This document shows positions 43,873 to 54,221 of a DNA stretch of 64,000 nucleotides, in pieces (the stretch's first letter is position 1; the number at the start of each line of letters is the position of its first letter). The notes beneath the pieces are model-generated. The model saw only the letters and a program-made list of their open reading frames with translations. It had not been told where the DNA came from and did no database searches. Position numbers and translations under genes: made by a program. The stretch spans positions 1-64,000 of the forward strand of contig NZ_JACHGP010000004.1 of NCBI RefSeq assembly GCF_014202335.1, read 5' to 3'. The stretch is from Mycobacterium sp. AZCC_0083. GTDB taxonomy: Bacteria > Actinomycetota > Actinomycetes > Mycobacteriales > Mycobacteriaceae.

Positions 43873-44337
43873 TTAGGCCGGGCTGGGGGTACGGCGGAAA
43901 CGAGTGACGAGCGGGTAGAGCTGGCAGCCAAGGCAGATGCCGAACGCCGCATTGAGGAAGGCGGCGACCAACGCGAATGCGGTGGCCGTAAGACCCAGCG
44001 CCGGAAGCCCGAACGCGAAGCCGGCTGCGCCGACCACCGCGAACAGGAACCCGACGAGCTGGGCGAACTTGAGCGGCGGCACCGGCTCCCGATCGGTTAC
44101 GGGGCCGATTCGCGGTGCTACGAAGGTGGCGAAGATGCGGCCGTAGGGATGCTGACGTGGGCCGCCTACCGCACCGATGGCGAACACCACGGCTTGCAGG
44201 CCGAGGATGACGGCCGCCGCGACATTGCTGAATGCGGAGGCGACGAGCGTGGCCACGATGACGACCGTCGTCACCCACGCGGTGAAACGGGGGCCGCGCA
44301 CGTCTACCTGCTGCGGTCCGGTGATCTTGTTCGACAC
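43873..44337 (-). CDS. DUF4395 membrane protein
   Basis: From GTG 44337, with AGGAG 7 nt before it, the product is 154 aa. It has about four hydrophobic segments: FTAWVTTVVIVATLVASAF, AAVILGLQAVVFAIGAVG, LVGFLFAVVGAAGFAFGLP, and ATAFALVAAFLNAAFGICLG with a C-terminal Cys pair region (GICLGCQLY). DUF4395 proteins are commonly encoded next to rhodaneses and thioredoxins, and the CxxC-like GCQLYP motif hints at thiol or sulfur handling at the membrane. A longer frame from TTG 44379 lacks a ribosome-binding site. Co-transcribed with cysA2. Confidence 0.82.
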   Translation of the reverse strand: MSNKITGPQQVDVRGPRFTAWVTTVVIVATLVASAFSNVAAAVILGLQAVVFAIGAVGGPRQHPYGRIFATFVAPRIGPVTDREPVPPLKFAQLVGFLFAVVGAAGFAFGLPALGLTATAFALVAAFLNAAFGICLGCQLYPLVTRFRRTPSPA

Positions 44338-44427
44338 GAGAATGCTCCTGCTTGTTGTCAAAGAGGGGTTGTGGGGCAAGCCACAGGGGGCTGCTCCGAG
44401 TGCGGCGCGAAGAAGGGGCGCGGCTAC

Positions 44428-44520
44428 TCAGCAGCTACAACAACAACAGCAGCAACCCGCGACGCGGCACAGATCGACTGCGCGGCGCTTGGTGAGCACG
44501 AGCTCAATGCGGGGTGACAC
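44428..44520 (-). CDS. Leaderless poly-cysteine short ORF (cysteine-responsive attenuator)
   Basis: The 30-residue frame starts at GTG 44520 (MSPRIELVLTKRRAVD) and ends in a run of six Cys codons, then Ser-Cys-stop; it has eight Cys in all. The -10 TAAGCT is 7 nt upstream, so the mRNA starts at the GTG. Poly-cysteine leaderless ORFs upstream of sulfur genes in M. smegmatis are known to attenuate the operon when cysteine is plentiful and to let it be expressed when ribosomes slow at the Cys codons. It precedes DUF4395-cysA2-sseC by 91 nt, exactly that context. A shorter start at GTG 44499 is possible but lacks the promoter geometry. Confidence 0.85.
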   Translation of the reverse strand: MSPRIELVLTKRRAVDLCRVAGCCCCCCSC

Positions 44521-44527
44521 GCCCGTG

Positions 44528-44533
44528 AGCTTA
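44528..44533 (-). promoter_or_regulatory. -10 of the poly-cysteine/sulfurtransferase operon
   Basis: TAAGCT on the minus strand, 7 nt before GTG 44520. Confidence 0.6.
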
Positions 44534-44561
44534 CCCAAGTCCGCCATAAAAAACGAAGCCG

Positions 44562-44987
44562 TCAAGCCAATAGCGGTTCGAGCGCGGAACGCAGGTCAGC
44601 AGCCTTCGGAACGCCGGGGGCGCGATACCGCTGTCGTCCGTCGGCGTCGAAGATGAAGGTAGTGGGCAACGACAACACCGAAAGCCGCCGCGCAGCCGCT
44701 GGATTGGCATCCATGTCAATTTCGACGTGAGCCACTTCGGGCAGGTCCGCGCACACCTGGTTGACCACTCGTCGCACCCCTGCGCACGGACCGCACCACA
44801 CCGCGCTGAAGTGCACCACCGTCGGTCCGGTGCCTGACAACCCCAGGTCGGAGGTGTCGACGTTGGCGGCATCCTCGGCGGTCTGGCGCAGCATCCCGGC
44901 GCGGAGCGTCAGCAGCCTGCCGATCACGTACGCCACCCCGAGCGCGGCGACGAGCACCGCGATCACGACGACGAGTGAAGAGCTCAT
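44562..44987 (-). CDS. thiX: Membrane-anchored thioredoxin-like protein (ThiX/Rv0816c-like)
   Basis: The 141-aa protein has an N-terminal membrane segment (LVVVIAVLVAALGVAYVIG) and a thioredoxin domain with the active site FSAVWCGPCAGVRRV and the cis-Pro loop VLSLPTTFIFD. The domain is probably extracytoplasmic. ATG 44987 overlaps the lmeA stop (ATGA). It lies next to the sulfurtransferase operon, which suggests thiol chemistry at the envelope. The name follows the M. tuberculosis annotation and does not imply thiamine synthesis. Confidence 0.88.
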   Translation of the reverse strand: MSSSLVVVIAVLVAALGVAYVIGRLLTLRAGMLRQTAEDAANVDTSDLGLSGTGPTVVHFSAVWCGPCAGVRRVVNQVCADLPEVAHVEIDMDANPAAARRLSVLSLPTTFIFDADGRQRYRAPGVPKAADLRSALEPLLA

Positions 44988-45781
44988 GGTTGTTTGAACC
45001 CATCGAGTGCCACGGTTACTCCCGTCGCGATGCCTTCGATGATGATGTCGGAGCCTCTGGCGCCCTCGCTGGTCGGCGCGATGCCGAACGGCAGCGTCAT
45101 TCCCGGCATGCTGCCGGTGAACGACTTCAGCACCGCAGCCTTCTTGTCCTCGGGCACCTCCCGATCGGCCGTCCCCGCACCGGTGAGCACGCCGGTGGCA
45201 GTGAACACCAGGGTCCTCGACTCGTCACCCGCCACGGACAGGTCGACAGACACGCTGACCTTCTCGTCGTAGTCAGCCGCCTTCGGGGTGCCGGTGAACA
45301 CCAGCCCCTTGCTGGTCGAGATCCCCGATTCGGTGGTGCCGCCGGTAGCGTCGTTGGTCTCCTTCGGTGGCGCCTCGACCAGCAGGTCCTTGATGCCCAT
45401 GAAGCGCCCGAAATGGGTCGAGTCGACGATGATCCGGCTCTCCAGCTTGCCGACCTGCAGTTTTGCGGAGGGCGTTATCAACCAGGAGGCGTCGGTCAGG
45501 TCGACGGCGTGCAACGTCGCCTCGAGAGACGCCCTGCCGACGACGGGGTGGTCGACGGCGCCCGCGCGGATCTCCACCTCCCGGTACTTGTGTCCGGCGG
45601 CCTGCGTGACGAACGGGAATCCGAGGATGCCCACCCAGGGGTCGAAACTGAGCTCGTTTGCCGCGCGCACGGAGCGTGCCCAGCGGTATTCGGCGTAGAT
45701 CGCCGCACCAAAGTCGGCGCCGACGGCGGCCACTACCAGCGACGTCACCGCCGCTAGGAGGCCGATCAGCACCTTGCGCAT
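44984..45781 (-). CDS. lmeA: LmeA-like periplasmic protein (DUF2993)
   Basis: From ATG 45781 the product is 265 aa. It has an N-terminal signal/anchor (VLIGLLAAVTSLVVAAVGAD) and a DUF2993 lipid-binding-type fold (FDPWVGILGFPFVTQAAGHKY; VEIRAGAVDHPVVGRASL). Rv0817c/MSMEG_5785 has been named LmeA, a phosphoinositide-binding periplasmic protein needed for lipomannan elongation. Synteny (thiX on one side, glnR on the other) supports the assignment. It is co-translated with thiX. Confidence 0.85.
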   Translation of the reverse strand: MRKVLIGLLAAVTSLVVAAVGADFGAAIYAEYRWARSVRAANELSFDPWVGILGFPFVTQAAGHKYREVEIRAGAVDHPVVGRASLEATLHAVDLTDASWLITPSAKLQVGKLESRIIVDSTHFGRFMGIKDLLVEAPPKETNDATGGTTESGISTSKGLVFTGTPKAADYDEKVSVSVDLSVAGDESRTLVFTATGVLTGAGTADREVPEDKKAAVLKSFTGSMPGMTLPFGIAPTSEGARGSDIIIEGIATGVTVALDGFKQP

Positions 45782-45965
45782 CCGCACATTCTGGCCCACC
45801 GGAACCCGTCCTCGACGCTCAGCGCGGCTAATTAGCAGGTAGCACGCTATCGTTAGGCAATCGTTGGTCGGTAACGACCACGTGTCAGCCATGAAACTGG
45901 GCGGTGACCGGACTCCGTCGTCGTGGATGGGGCCGGGCGACCCCCCGGGCGTGCTGGAGGACCTG

Positions 45966-47635
<1,670 letters not shown>

Positions 47636-47950
47636 ACCTCATCGCCAACCGCCGTTTGCCGTAATTGCAAGCGCGGTACGGATCGAAGCCCGCTTCAACG
47701 ATTCCGAGGAATTCTCAGCGAGCGTTGAGTCGTTGCCCATGGGTTGATTCTGTGATTTCAGCAGTTGCCGGGAGCGGCGTCCACCGCCCAGCCCGGGTTC
47801 ATTTGCCGTTCATATTGCGGCGGTTCGTCGTTCATGGTCAGCACTTAGGTTTTCTGCCGAGCGGCGACGGTTTCGCTCGACGCACTGTGTTCCCGTCGAT
47901 GGGCTGCGCCTGTCGGGTGCACCAGCGTCACCTCATCTTGAAGGAGCTAC
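47636..47950 (+). other. pstS promoter region
   Basis: 315 nt without a gene. It contains the RegX3-type Pho box described separately at 47797-47835. The transcription start is not evident by eye. Confidence 0.7.
47797..47835 (+). promoter_or_regulatory. RegX3-type Pho box upstream of pstS
   Basis: GTTCAT at 47797 and 47808 are direct repeats 11 bp apart, the spacing of PhoB-family sites. GTTCGT (47823) and GTTCAT (47830) follow. Mycobacterial SenX3-RegX3 activates pst genes at such repeats under phosphate limitation. Confidence 0.75.
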
Positions 47951-49069
47951 GTGAAGGCCAATCGAACGGGTGCCGTGCTGAGCCTGCTGGCCGCAAGCAC
48001 CCTGCTGCTGTCGGCGTGCGGTAGTGACAACAACGCCGCTCCAGGATCGACATCAGGCGGCAGCACTGCCGCCGCCGGTGACTGCGGTGGCAAGAAGGCG
48101 CTCAAGGCCAGTGGCTCCTCGGCGCAGGCGAACGCGGTGACGCGCTTCGTCACCGCCTACGAGTCCGACTGCCCCGGCTCCACCCTCAACTACACGTCGA
48201 GCGGATCCGGTGCCGGCGTCTCCGAGTTCATCGGCGGCCAAACCGATTTCGGTGGCTCGGACTCGCCGCTGAACAAGGACAAGGGCGAGGTCGACAAGGC
48301 TGCGGCACGCTGCGGTAGCCCCGCATGGAACCTGCCGACGGTGTTCGGTCCTATCGCCGTCACCTACAACGTGGCGGGCGTCGACGGACTGGTGCTGGAC
48401 GGACCCACCCTGGCCAAGATCTTCAACGGCACGGTCAAGACGTGGGACGCCCCGGAGATCAAGGCGCTGAACGCGAGCGCGACGCTTCCGGGCGAGCCGA
48501 TCAACGTCCTGTTCCGCAGCGACGAGTCGGGCACCACCGACAACTTCCAGAAGTACCTCGACGCCGCATCCGACGGCGCATGGGGCAAGGGCGCAGGCAA
48601 GACGTTCGCCGGCGGTGTCGGCGAGGGCGCCAAGGGCAACGAGGGCACGTCGGCGGCCATCAAGAGCACCCCGGGTTCGATCACCTACAACGAGTGGTCG
48701 TTCGCGAAGAGCCAGGGCCTCGCGATTGCCAAGATCGTCACCTCGGCGGGCCCCGATCCGGTCGAGCTCAGCGCCGAGACTGCAGGTAAGGCGATCGACG
48801 GCGTGAAGATCAAGGGCGAGGGCAACGACTTGGTGCTGGACACCGCGTCGTTCTACAAGCCCACCGAGGCGGGTTCGTACCCGATCATGCTCGGGACCTA
48901 CGAGATCGTCTGCTCGAAGTACGCGGATGCCGACGTCTCCAAGGCCGTCAAGGCGTTCCTGACGTCGGCGCTGGGCAATGGGCAGAAGGGCCTGGACGAG
49001 AACGGGTACATCCCCGTGCCCGACAAGTTCAAGACCCGGTTGGCTGACGCCGTCAAGGCAATCGCGTAA
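47951..49069 (+). CDS. pstS: Phosphate-binding lipoprotein PstS
   Basis: The 372-aa lipoprotein has a lipobox signal ([18 protein letters not shown], Cys24). The ligand-binding parts are [55 protein letters not shown] and [15 protein letters not shown], which form the phosphate pocket in this family. It starts at GTG 47951 with AAGGAG just upstream. It is the first gene of pstSCAB and has a strong Pho box in the promoter. Confidence 0.97.
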   Translation: MKANRTGAVLSLLAASTLLLSACGSDNNAAPGSTSGGSTAAAGDCGGKKALKASGSSAQANAVTRFVTAYESDCPGSTLNYTSSGSGAGVSEFIGGQTDFGGSDSPLNKDKGEVDKAAARCGSPAWNLPTVFGPIAVTYNVAGVDGLVLDGPTLAKIFNGTVKTWDAPEIKALNASATLPGEPINVLFRSDESGTTDNFQKYLDAASDGAWGKGAGKTFAGGVGEGAKGNEGTSAAIKSTPGSITYNEWSFAKSQGLAIAKIVTSAGPDPVELSAETAGKAIDGVKIKGEGNDLVLDTASFYKPTEAGSYPIMLGTYEIVCSKYADADVSKAVKAFLTSALGNGQKGLDENGYIPVPDKFKTRLADAVKAIA

Positions 49070-49082
49070 GTAATCGGAACTG

Positions 49083-50132
49083 ATGTCGGTTTCACCAGAC
49101 TCGACCTCTGTGGGCTCGTCGACACCACCGGCGAGCCCACAGAAGATCGGGGATACTCCGGATATGCCAACGAAACCACCTAAGGGGCCCACCCTTAAGA
49201 GCGGTGACGGTCGTTGGGGAGACCGCGTTTTCAAGTCCGTCGCCATCGCCGCCGGTGCCACCATCATCGGCGCGATCGGCCTGATGGCGCTGTTCTTGCT
49301 GATCCGCGCGATCCCGTCGCTTGGCGCCAACCACGCCAACTTCATCACCAGCACCGAGTTCAACACCACCGATGCGGACAACCTGCGGTTCGGCATCCGC
49401 GACCTCTTCCAGGTCACGGTGCTCAGCTCGATCTTCGCTCTGGTGATCGCGGTACCGATCGCCATCGGCATCGCCGCGTTCCTGACGAACTACGCGCCGC
49501 GCAACCTGGCCAGGCCATTCGCCATGCTCGTCGACCTGCTCGCCGCGGTGCCGTCGATCGTCTTCGGCCTGTGGGGGATCTTCGTGCTCGCACCATGGCT
49601 CGAGCCGGTGGCGAAGTTCCTCAACGACAGCCTCGGTTGGTTCTTCCTGTTCGGCGACGGCAACGTCTCGCTGGCCGGCGGCGGGACGATCTTCACAGCG
49701 GGGATCGTGCTCGCGGTGATGATCCTGCCGATCATCACCTCGGTGACGCGTGAAGTGTTCAGCCTGACCCCCAAGGGACACGTCGAGGCCGCCCAGGCTC
49801 TGGGTGCCACGAAGTGGGAAGTGGTCAGGATGACCGTCTTCCCGTACGGCCGCAGCGGAATGATCGCCGGATCGATGCTCGGCCTTGGGCGTGCCCTCGG
49901 TGAGACCATCGCCATCCTGATCATCCTGCGGACGGCGGCGCAGGCGGGGCACTGGTCACTGTTCGACGGTGGCTACACGTTCGCATCCAAGATTGCTTCG
50001 GCCGCTGCGGAATTCAGCGCGCCGCTGCCAACGGGTGCCTACATTGCGGCGGGCTTCGTGCTCTTCGCGCTGACATTCATCGTCAATGCGCTGGCCCGTT
50101 TGGCAGCCGGAGGGAGGGTGAGCGGAGGATGA
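49083..50132 (+). CDS. pstC: Phosphate ABC transporter permease PstC
   Basis: The 349-aa inner-membrane permease has six membrane segments typical of the family ([20 protein letters not shown] first) and the EAA loop [20 protein letters not shown], which contacts PstB. A polar N-terminus of about 55 residues is longer than usual. The start is ATG 49083, 13 nt beyond pstS. Its stop overlaps the pstA start (ATGA). Confidence 0.96.
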   Translation: MSVSPDSTSVGSSTPPASPQKIGDTPDMPTKPPKGPTLKSGDGRWGDRVFKSVAIAAGATIIGAIGLMALFLLIRAIPSLGANHANFITSTEFNTTDADNLRFGIRDLFQVTVLSSIFALVIAVPIAIGIAAFLTNYAPRNLARPFAMLVDLLAAVPSIVFGLWGIFVLAPWLEPVAKFLNDSLGWFFLFGDGNVSLAGGGTIFTAGIVLAVMILPIITSVTREVFSLTPKGHVEAAQALGATKWEVVRMTVFPYGRSGMIAGSMLGLGRALGETIAILIILRTAAQAGHWSLFDGGYTFASKIASAAAEFSAPLPTGAYIAAGFVLFALTFIVNALARLAAGGRVSGG

Positions 50133-51034
50133 CCGACACCATGCTGGACCGCGCGGTCAAATCGCCGACCTTTCACCCGATCGGTACAGCCCGCAAGCTC
50201 AAGAACAACATCGCCACGATCCTGTTCGGAACATCGTTCGTGATCGCCATGATCCCGCTGGTGTGGCTGCTCTACACCGTGCTCTCGCGGGGTTTCCAGG
50301 CGATCATCTCGTCGACGTGGTGGAGCCGGTCGCTGGCGGGAGTGCTGCCGGAGCAGTTCAACGGCGGTGTCTATCACGCGATCTACGGAACGATCATCCA
50401 GGCGTTGATCGCGGCCGTGCTGGCGGTGCCGTTGGGCATCATGGCGGCCATCTACCTGGTCGAGTACGGCCGCGGCCGGTTCGCGAAGGTGACCACGTTC
50501 ATGGTCGACATCCTGGCGGGCGTGCCGTCGATCGTGGCCGCACTGTTCGTCTTCGCGTTGTGGATCGCCACACTGGGGTTCGAGCAGAGCGCGTTTGCGG
50601 TGTCCTTGGCCCTGGTGCTGTTGATGCTGCCGGTCGTGGTGCGCAACACCGAAGAGATGCTGAAGTTGGTGCCCGACGAACTGCGTGAGGCTTCGTATGC
50701 GCTCGGGATTCCGAAGTGGAAGACCATCGCGCGCATCGTCGTTCCCACTGCGCTCCCCGGCATCATCAGTGGAATCCTGCTCGCGCTGGCCAGGGTGATG
50801 GGCGAGACCGCCCCGGTGCTGGTGCTGGTCGGCTACGCCAGGTCGATCAACTACGACGCATTCAACGGCAACATGGCGTCACTGCCACTGCTGGTCTACA
50901 CCGAGTTGACCAACCCCGAAGCCGCTGGGCGACTGCGGGTCTGGGGCGCTGCGCTCACGCTGATCCTGCTGGTGGCAGCGCTGTATCTCGCGGCCGCCTT
51001 GGTAATCCGGCTACTCAACCGAAATCGCGTGTAG
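50129..51034 (+). CDS. pstA: Phosphate ABC transporter permease PstA
   Basis: The 301-aa partner of PstC has six membrane segments ([20 protein letters not shown] first) and an EAA loop, [20 protein letters not shown]. Charged residues within the membrane segments are as in PstA homologues. ATG 50129 overlaps the pstC stop, so expression is coupled. It ends 15 nt before pstB. Confidence 0.96.
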   Translation: MTDTMLDRAVKSPTFHPIGTARKLKNNIATILFGTSFVIAMIPLVWLLYTVLSRGFQAIISSTWWSRSLAGVLPEQFNGGVYHAIYGTIIQALIAAVLAVPLGIMAAIYLVEYGRGRFAKVTTFMVDILAGVPSIVAALFVFALWIATLGFEQSAFAVSLALVLLMLPVVVRNTEEMLKLVPDELREASYALGIPKWKTIARIVVPTALPGIISGILLALARVMGETAPVLVLVGYARSINYDAFNGNMASLPLLVYTELTNPEAAGRLRVWGAALTLILLVAALYLAAALVIRLLNRNRV

Positions 51035-51049
51035 GACTTAGGAGCTGAT

Positions 51050-51826
51050 ATGGCCAAGCGCTTGGATCTCAAGGATCTGAACATCTACTACGGCTCGTTT
51101 CACGCGGTCGCGGACGTGGCACTGTCGGTGGCACCCCGCAGCGTGACGGCCTTCATCGGCCCGTCGGGCTGCGGCAAGTCCACCGTGCTGCGCACCCTGA
51201 ACCGGATGCACGAGGTGCTCCCCGGCGCCCGGGTCCAGGGTTCGGTCTTGCTCGACGGCGAGGACATCTACGGCGCAGGCGTCGACCCGGTCAGCGTGCG
51301 CAAGACCATCGGCATGGTGTTCCAGCGGCCGAACCCGTTCCCGACGATGTCGATCAAGGACAACGTGGTGGCCGGGTTGAGGCTGCAGGGAGTCCGTAGC
51401 AAGAAGACGCTCGACGAGACCGCCGAGCGTTCACTCAAGGGCGCCAACCTGTGGAACGAGGTCAAGGACCGGCTGGACAAGCCCGGCGGCGGGTTGTCCG
51501 GCGGTCAGCAGCAGCGGTTGTGCATCGCCAGGGCCATTGCCGTGCAACCGGACGTGCTGCTGATGGACGAGCCATGTTCGGCGCTCGACCCGATCTCCAC
51601 GCTGGCGATCGAAGATCTGATGTCCGAGCTCAAGCAGGACTACACGATCGTCATCGTCACCCACAACATGCAGCAGGCCGCGCGGGTCAGCGACCAGACG
51701 GGGTTCTTCAACCTCGAAGCCACGGGCAAGCCCGGCCGACTGGTGGAGATCGACGACACCGAGAAGATCTTCTCCAACCCGACCCAGAAGGCGACCGAGG
51801 ACTACATCTCGGGACGCTTCGGCTGA
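51050..51826 (+). CDS. pstB: Phosphate ABC transporter ATPase PstB (PhoT)
   Basis: The 258-aa ATPase has Walker [10 protein letters not shown], the Q-loop in [15 protein letters not shown], signature [14 protein letters not shown], Walker [14 protein letters not shown] and the H-loop in [11 protein letters not shown]. The length is standard. In M. tuberculosis the equivalent (Rv0820, phoT) sits next to mshD without pstSCA; here the whole operon is together. It starts with ATG 51050 after AGGAGCTGAT. Confidence 0.97.
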   Translation: MAKRLDLKDLNIYYGSFHAVADVALSVAPRSVTAFIGPSGCGKSTVLRTLNRMHEVLPGARVQGSVLLDGEDIYGAGVDPVSVRKTIGMVFQRPNPFPTMSIKDNVVAGLRLQGVRSKKTLDETAERSLKGANLWNEVKDRLDKPGGGLSGGQQQRLCIARAIAVQPDVLLMDEPCSALDPISTLAIEDLMSELKQDYTIVIVTHNMQQAARVSDQTGFFNLEATGKPGRLVEIDDTEKIFSNPTQKATEDYISGRFG

Positions 51827-51885
51827 CCCGACCGGGTCCCGCGTGCGCACGTGCGCATGGTTAGGCAGAGAGGCGGTCAACGGGA

Positions 51886-52572
51886 TTGACCACCGAGACG
51901 GGCAGTCTGGTTGTCGTCGAAGCGCTTTCGACTGTGGCCGCTGCACTCATGGAGGCCGCGGCGCTGATCGGGATCGACACGACGTGGTGTCGTGACGGTG
52001 CCGACGCGCTGCTGACCGTTGGCGCCAACCCGCCGAGCGTCCTGGTGATCGCCGCTCACACCGACACCGTCAGCGCGGCGCGGATCTCCGCCGCGGTGCG
52101 CAGTCGCTGGAGTCTGCCCATCCTGGTGGGGGCCGCACCGGGCGAGGAGGATCTCGCCAGCGAAGCACTGGAGGCCGGCGCCTCTGCCGTCATCGTCCGG
52201 CCGTACGACATCACCGCGATTGCGCCATTTGCGCTCAACGCCAACGGTAAACAGCAGGAACAGCCCAGCCTGTTCGTCGCGGGCCCGATCCGCGTCGACC
52301 GGCGCGGTTACGAAACCCGAGTGGGCGATCGCTACGTCGAACTGACGCAGCGTGAACTGGAACTGCTGATCTTCCTCATCGTCCACCAGGGCACGGTGAC
52401 CAGTACCGAAGAGATCAGTCAGGCGGTGTGGGGACACCCGTCGGAGACCAATACCGTTGCCGTGCATGTCAAACGGCTCCGTCAGAAACTCGGAGCCGAC
52501 CCCGAGCACGGTGAGTACATCCGCACCGTCCGCGGGGCCGGGTACCGGCTCGCCCCCTCCATCTGCGCCTAG
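51886..52572 (+). CDS. Atypical OmpR/GlnR-like response regulator
   Basis: From TTG 51886 the product is 228 aa. The N-terminal domain is receiver-like, but the phospho-acceptor position reads VLVIAAHTDT (no Asp), the acidic pair is reduced to one Glu (VVVEAL) and the Lys loop is VRPYD. It therefore probably works without phosphorylation. The C-terminal winged helix is intact (LTQRELELLIFLIVHQGTV; ISQAVWGHPSETNTVAVHVK; IRTVRGAGYRLAP). No kinase gene is adjacent. Its place right after pstB suggests a link to phosphate, and its form recalls GlnR. The alternative starts are unclear. Confidence 0.8.
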   Translation: MTTETGSLVVVEALSTVAAALMEAAALIGIDTTWCRDGADALLTVGANPPSVLVIAAHTDTVSAARISAAVRSRWSLPILVGAAPGEEDLASEALEAGASAVIVRPYDITAIAPFALNANGKQQEQPSLFVAGPIRVDRRGYETRVGDRYVELTQRELELLIFLIVHQGTVTSTEEISQAVWGHPSETNTVAVHVKRLRQKLGADPEHGEYIRTVRGAGYRLAPSICA

Positions 52573-52579
52573 TTTCCCA

Positions 52580-52631
52580 GCGACTGGGCGCGTTTCCGAT
52601 CGGTGAGCGACCGTTTCCGCGCCCAAATCGC
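52580..52631. repeat. Palindrome family copy D
   Basis: GCGACTGGGCGCG (52580-52592) pairs with CGCGCCCAAATCGC (52618-52631), allowing one bulged base, around a 25-nt loop. It lies between convergent genes, with the right arm touching the stop of the minus-strand gene. Confidence 0.6.
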
Positions 52632-53602
52632 TACGGGGTGAAGACGACCCGAGTGCCCGACGGCTCGGCGGACGTCCATACCCGTTCGACGTCGGCCAGC
52701 TGCCGGGCCTGGGTGCGCAGGTCCAGATCGCCGGAGGCGACCATGGCGAACAGCCGCGGCAGGGCCTCGGTGCGGATCCGCGCCACGACGTCTGGCGGCA
52801 CGCTGCCAAGCCCGACACCGGACATGGTGATGGCCGTGCTGCGCAGGATGCCGGCAGCCAGATTCATGGTCGGCCCGGCCATCGAGCCGATCTGGACGAA
52901 CCGTGTGACGTGATAGGCCGCCCGCTGGCTGGTCAGCGCGGTGAGCACCTGCTCGGCCGGCTCGCCCCAGAGGTAGTCCAGCACCGCGTCGAACGGGCGC
53001 TCGGCGTGCAGGGCGGCGACGCGGGTGCCGAGATCCTCGCTGCCGAGCGCGATCGCGTCGTCGGCGGCAGCGGTGTCCTGCAACCACTGCAGGCGCGTGG
53101 TGTCGCGGCCCGCCACCACCACCCGGCCCGCGCCGAACACCGACTTCGCCAGTTGCACGGCGATGGACCCGGTGACCCCGGTGGCGCCGAGCACCAGCAC
53201 GTGATCGCCGGGACCTACCGCCGCCGCGTGTTCGAGGGACATCCAGGCCGAGGTGCCGGGATTGGGGATGGCGGCTGCGGTCACCGAGTCGACGTCCTCG
53301 GGGACTTCGACGGCCTCGTGCGGATCGACCAGCGTGCGTTCGGCCATCATGCCGTGGGGCGACAGCGGGCCTACGTAGGCCCGCCTGCCGTCGTCGAAGC
53401 GGACCACGCCGTCGACGCCAGGAATCACGGGAAGATGAATCCCCCTGCTGGAGTAGTGCTTTCCCGAGGAGATGCCGCGGCTGAGGTTGCTCAGCGCGGA
53501 CGCCTCGACCGCGGCAATCATCGCGCCGTCGCTGGCCTCCGGCTCGGGGTGATCGGTGTAGACGGGCGTCTGGCCCCATTCGTTCACTACGGCGGCTTTC
53601 AT
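52631..53602 (-). CDS. MDR-family zinc-independent quinone oxidoreductase-like protein
   Basis: The 323-aa protein starts at ATG 53602. It has the medium-chain reductase fold: PVIPGVDGVVRFDDGRRAYV, VPEDVDSVTAAAIPNPGTSA, and the NADPH loop VLVLGATGVTGSIAVQLAKS. No Zn-binding Cys cluster is present, so quinone or enone reduction is more likely than alcohol oxidation. It is divergent from a MarR gene, with two operator-like repeats between, so MarR repression is expected. Confidence 0.88.
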   Translation of the reverse strand: MKAAVVNEWGQTPVYTDHPEPEASDGAMIAAVEASALSNLSRGISSGKHYSSRGIHLPVIPGVDGVVRFDDGRRAYVGPLSPHGMMAERTLVDPHEAVEVPEDVDSVTAAAIPNPGTSAWMSLEHAAAVGPGDHVLVLGATGVTGSIAVQLAKSVFGAGRVVVAGRDTTRLQWLQDTAAADDAIALGSEDLGTRVAALHAERPFDAVLDYLWGEPAEQVLTALTSQRAAYHVTRFVQIGSMAGPTMNLAAGILRSTAITMSGVGLGSVPPDVVARIRTEALPRLFAMVASGDLDLRTQARQLADVERVWTSAEPSGTRVVFTP

Positions 53603-53627
53603 CACGCGTTCCTTCGTTTCGGCAGAA

Positions 53628-53691
53628 ATGGTTTCTGTGGAAACAATGTACCGAAGTGATGCGTTCGTGGCAAGATGGTTTCCGTGAAAAC
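53628..53691. promoter_or_regulatory. Two MarR operator-like repeats
   Basis: ATGGTTTCTGTGGAAAC (53628-53644) and ATGGTTTCCGTGAAAAC (53675-53691) are 17-bp near-identical, partly palindromic sites (GGTTTC/GAAAC) 47 bp apart. The second includes the MarR start codon and the first lies near the start of the oxidoreductase. Confidence 0.72.
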
Positions 53692-54193
53692 CAAATCGGC
53701 CCTCATCGCGGAGATCGACGAGTTGGTCGGTGCCGTTGGTGACAAGTTCGACGCCGACGAGGACGGCGACGCGGAGCGCGACTTCATCGTGGAACGGTGT
53801 CCCAAGCGGTTGGAGCACAATGTCCGGTCGCTCCCCACGCTGTCGATGCACCTCCTTGCCGTCATTGCCGAAGGGCCCGTCAGCGTCGTCGGGCTGGCTG
53901 CGCGGTCCGGTCAGTTGAAGGGCACCGTGTCCAAACACGTCCAACGGCTGGTGGACGCCGGTCTGGTGGCCCGCACGCCCGTCCCAGGCAACCGCAAGGA
54001 GATCGAGTTGAGCCCGACCGCCGATGGTGAGCTCATCGTCGATGCCCACCGGCGGTTGCACGAGGAGATGGCGGACGGACTGCACGACTTCCTGCTGCGC
54101 TACAGCGGCGCCGAACTGCAAGTGCTCGCCATGGTGTTGCGGGATCTGCAGGCAGCCAGAAAGGTCGGAGTGCGCCTCGTAGTCGGGGAATAG
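53675..54193 (+). CDS. MarR-family regulator controlling the divergent oxidoreductase
   Basis: The 172-aa product starts at ATG 53675 or GTG 53684. The winged-helix domain covers about 50-120: LPTLSMHLLAVIAEGPVSVV, ARSGQLKGTVSKHVQRLVDA and the wing TPVPGNRKEIELSPT. Helices at both ends form the dimer interface. The start codon lies inside one of two matching palindromic sites, a strong sign of autoregulation. It probably senses a quinone or electrophile, given its neighbours; that is inference. Confidence 0.87.
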   Translation: MVSVKTKSALIAEIDELVGAVGDKFDADEDGDAERDFIVERCPKRLEHNVRSLPTLSMHLLAVIAEGPVSVVGLAARSGQLKGTVSKHVQRLVDAGLVARTPVPGNRKEIELSPTADGELIVDAHRRLHEEMADGLHDFLLRYSGAELQVLAMVLRDLQAARKVGVRLVVGE

Positions 54194-54221
54194 CGCCAGG
54201 ACCGAAGCCGTCATACCCGTC

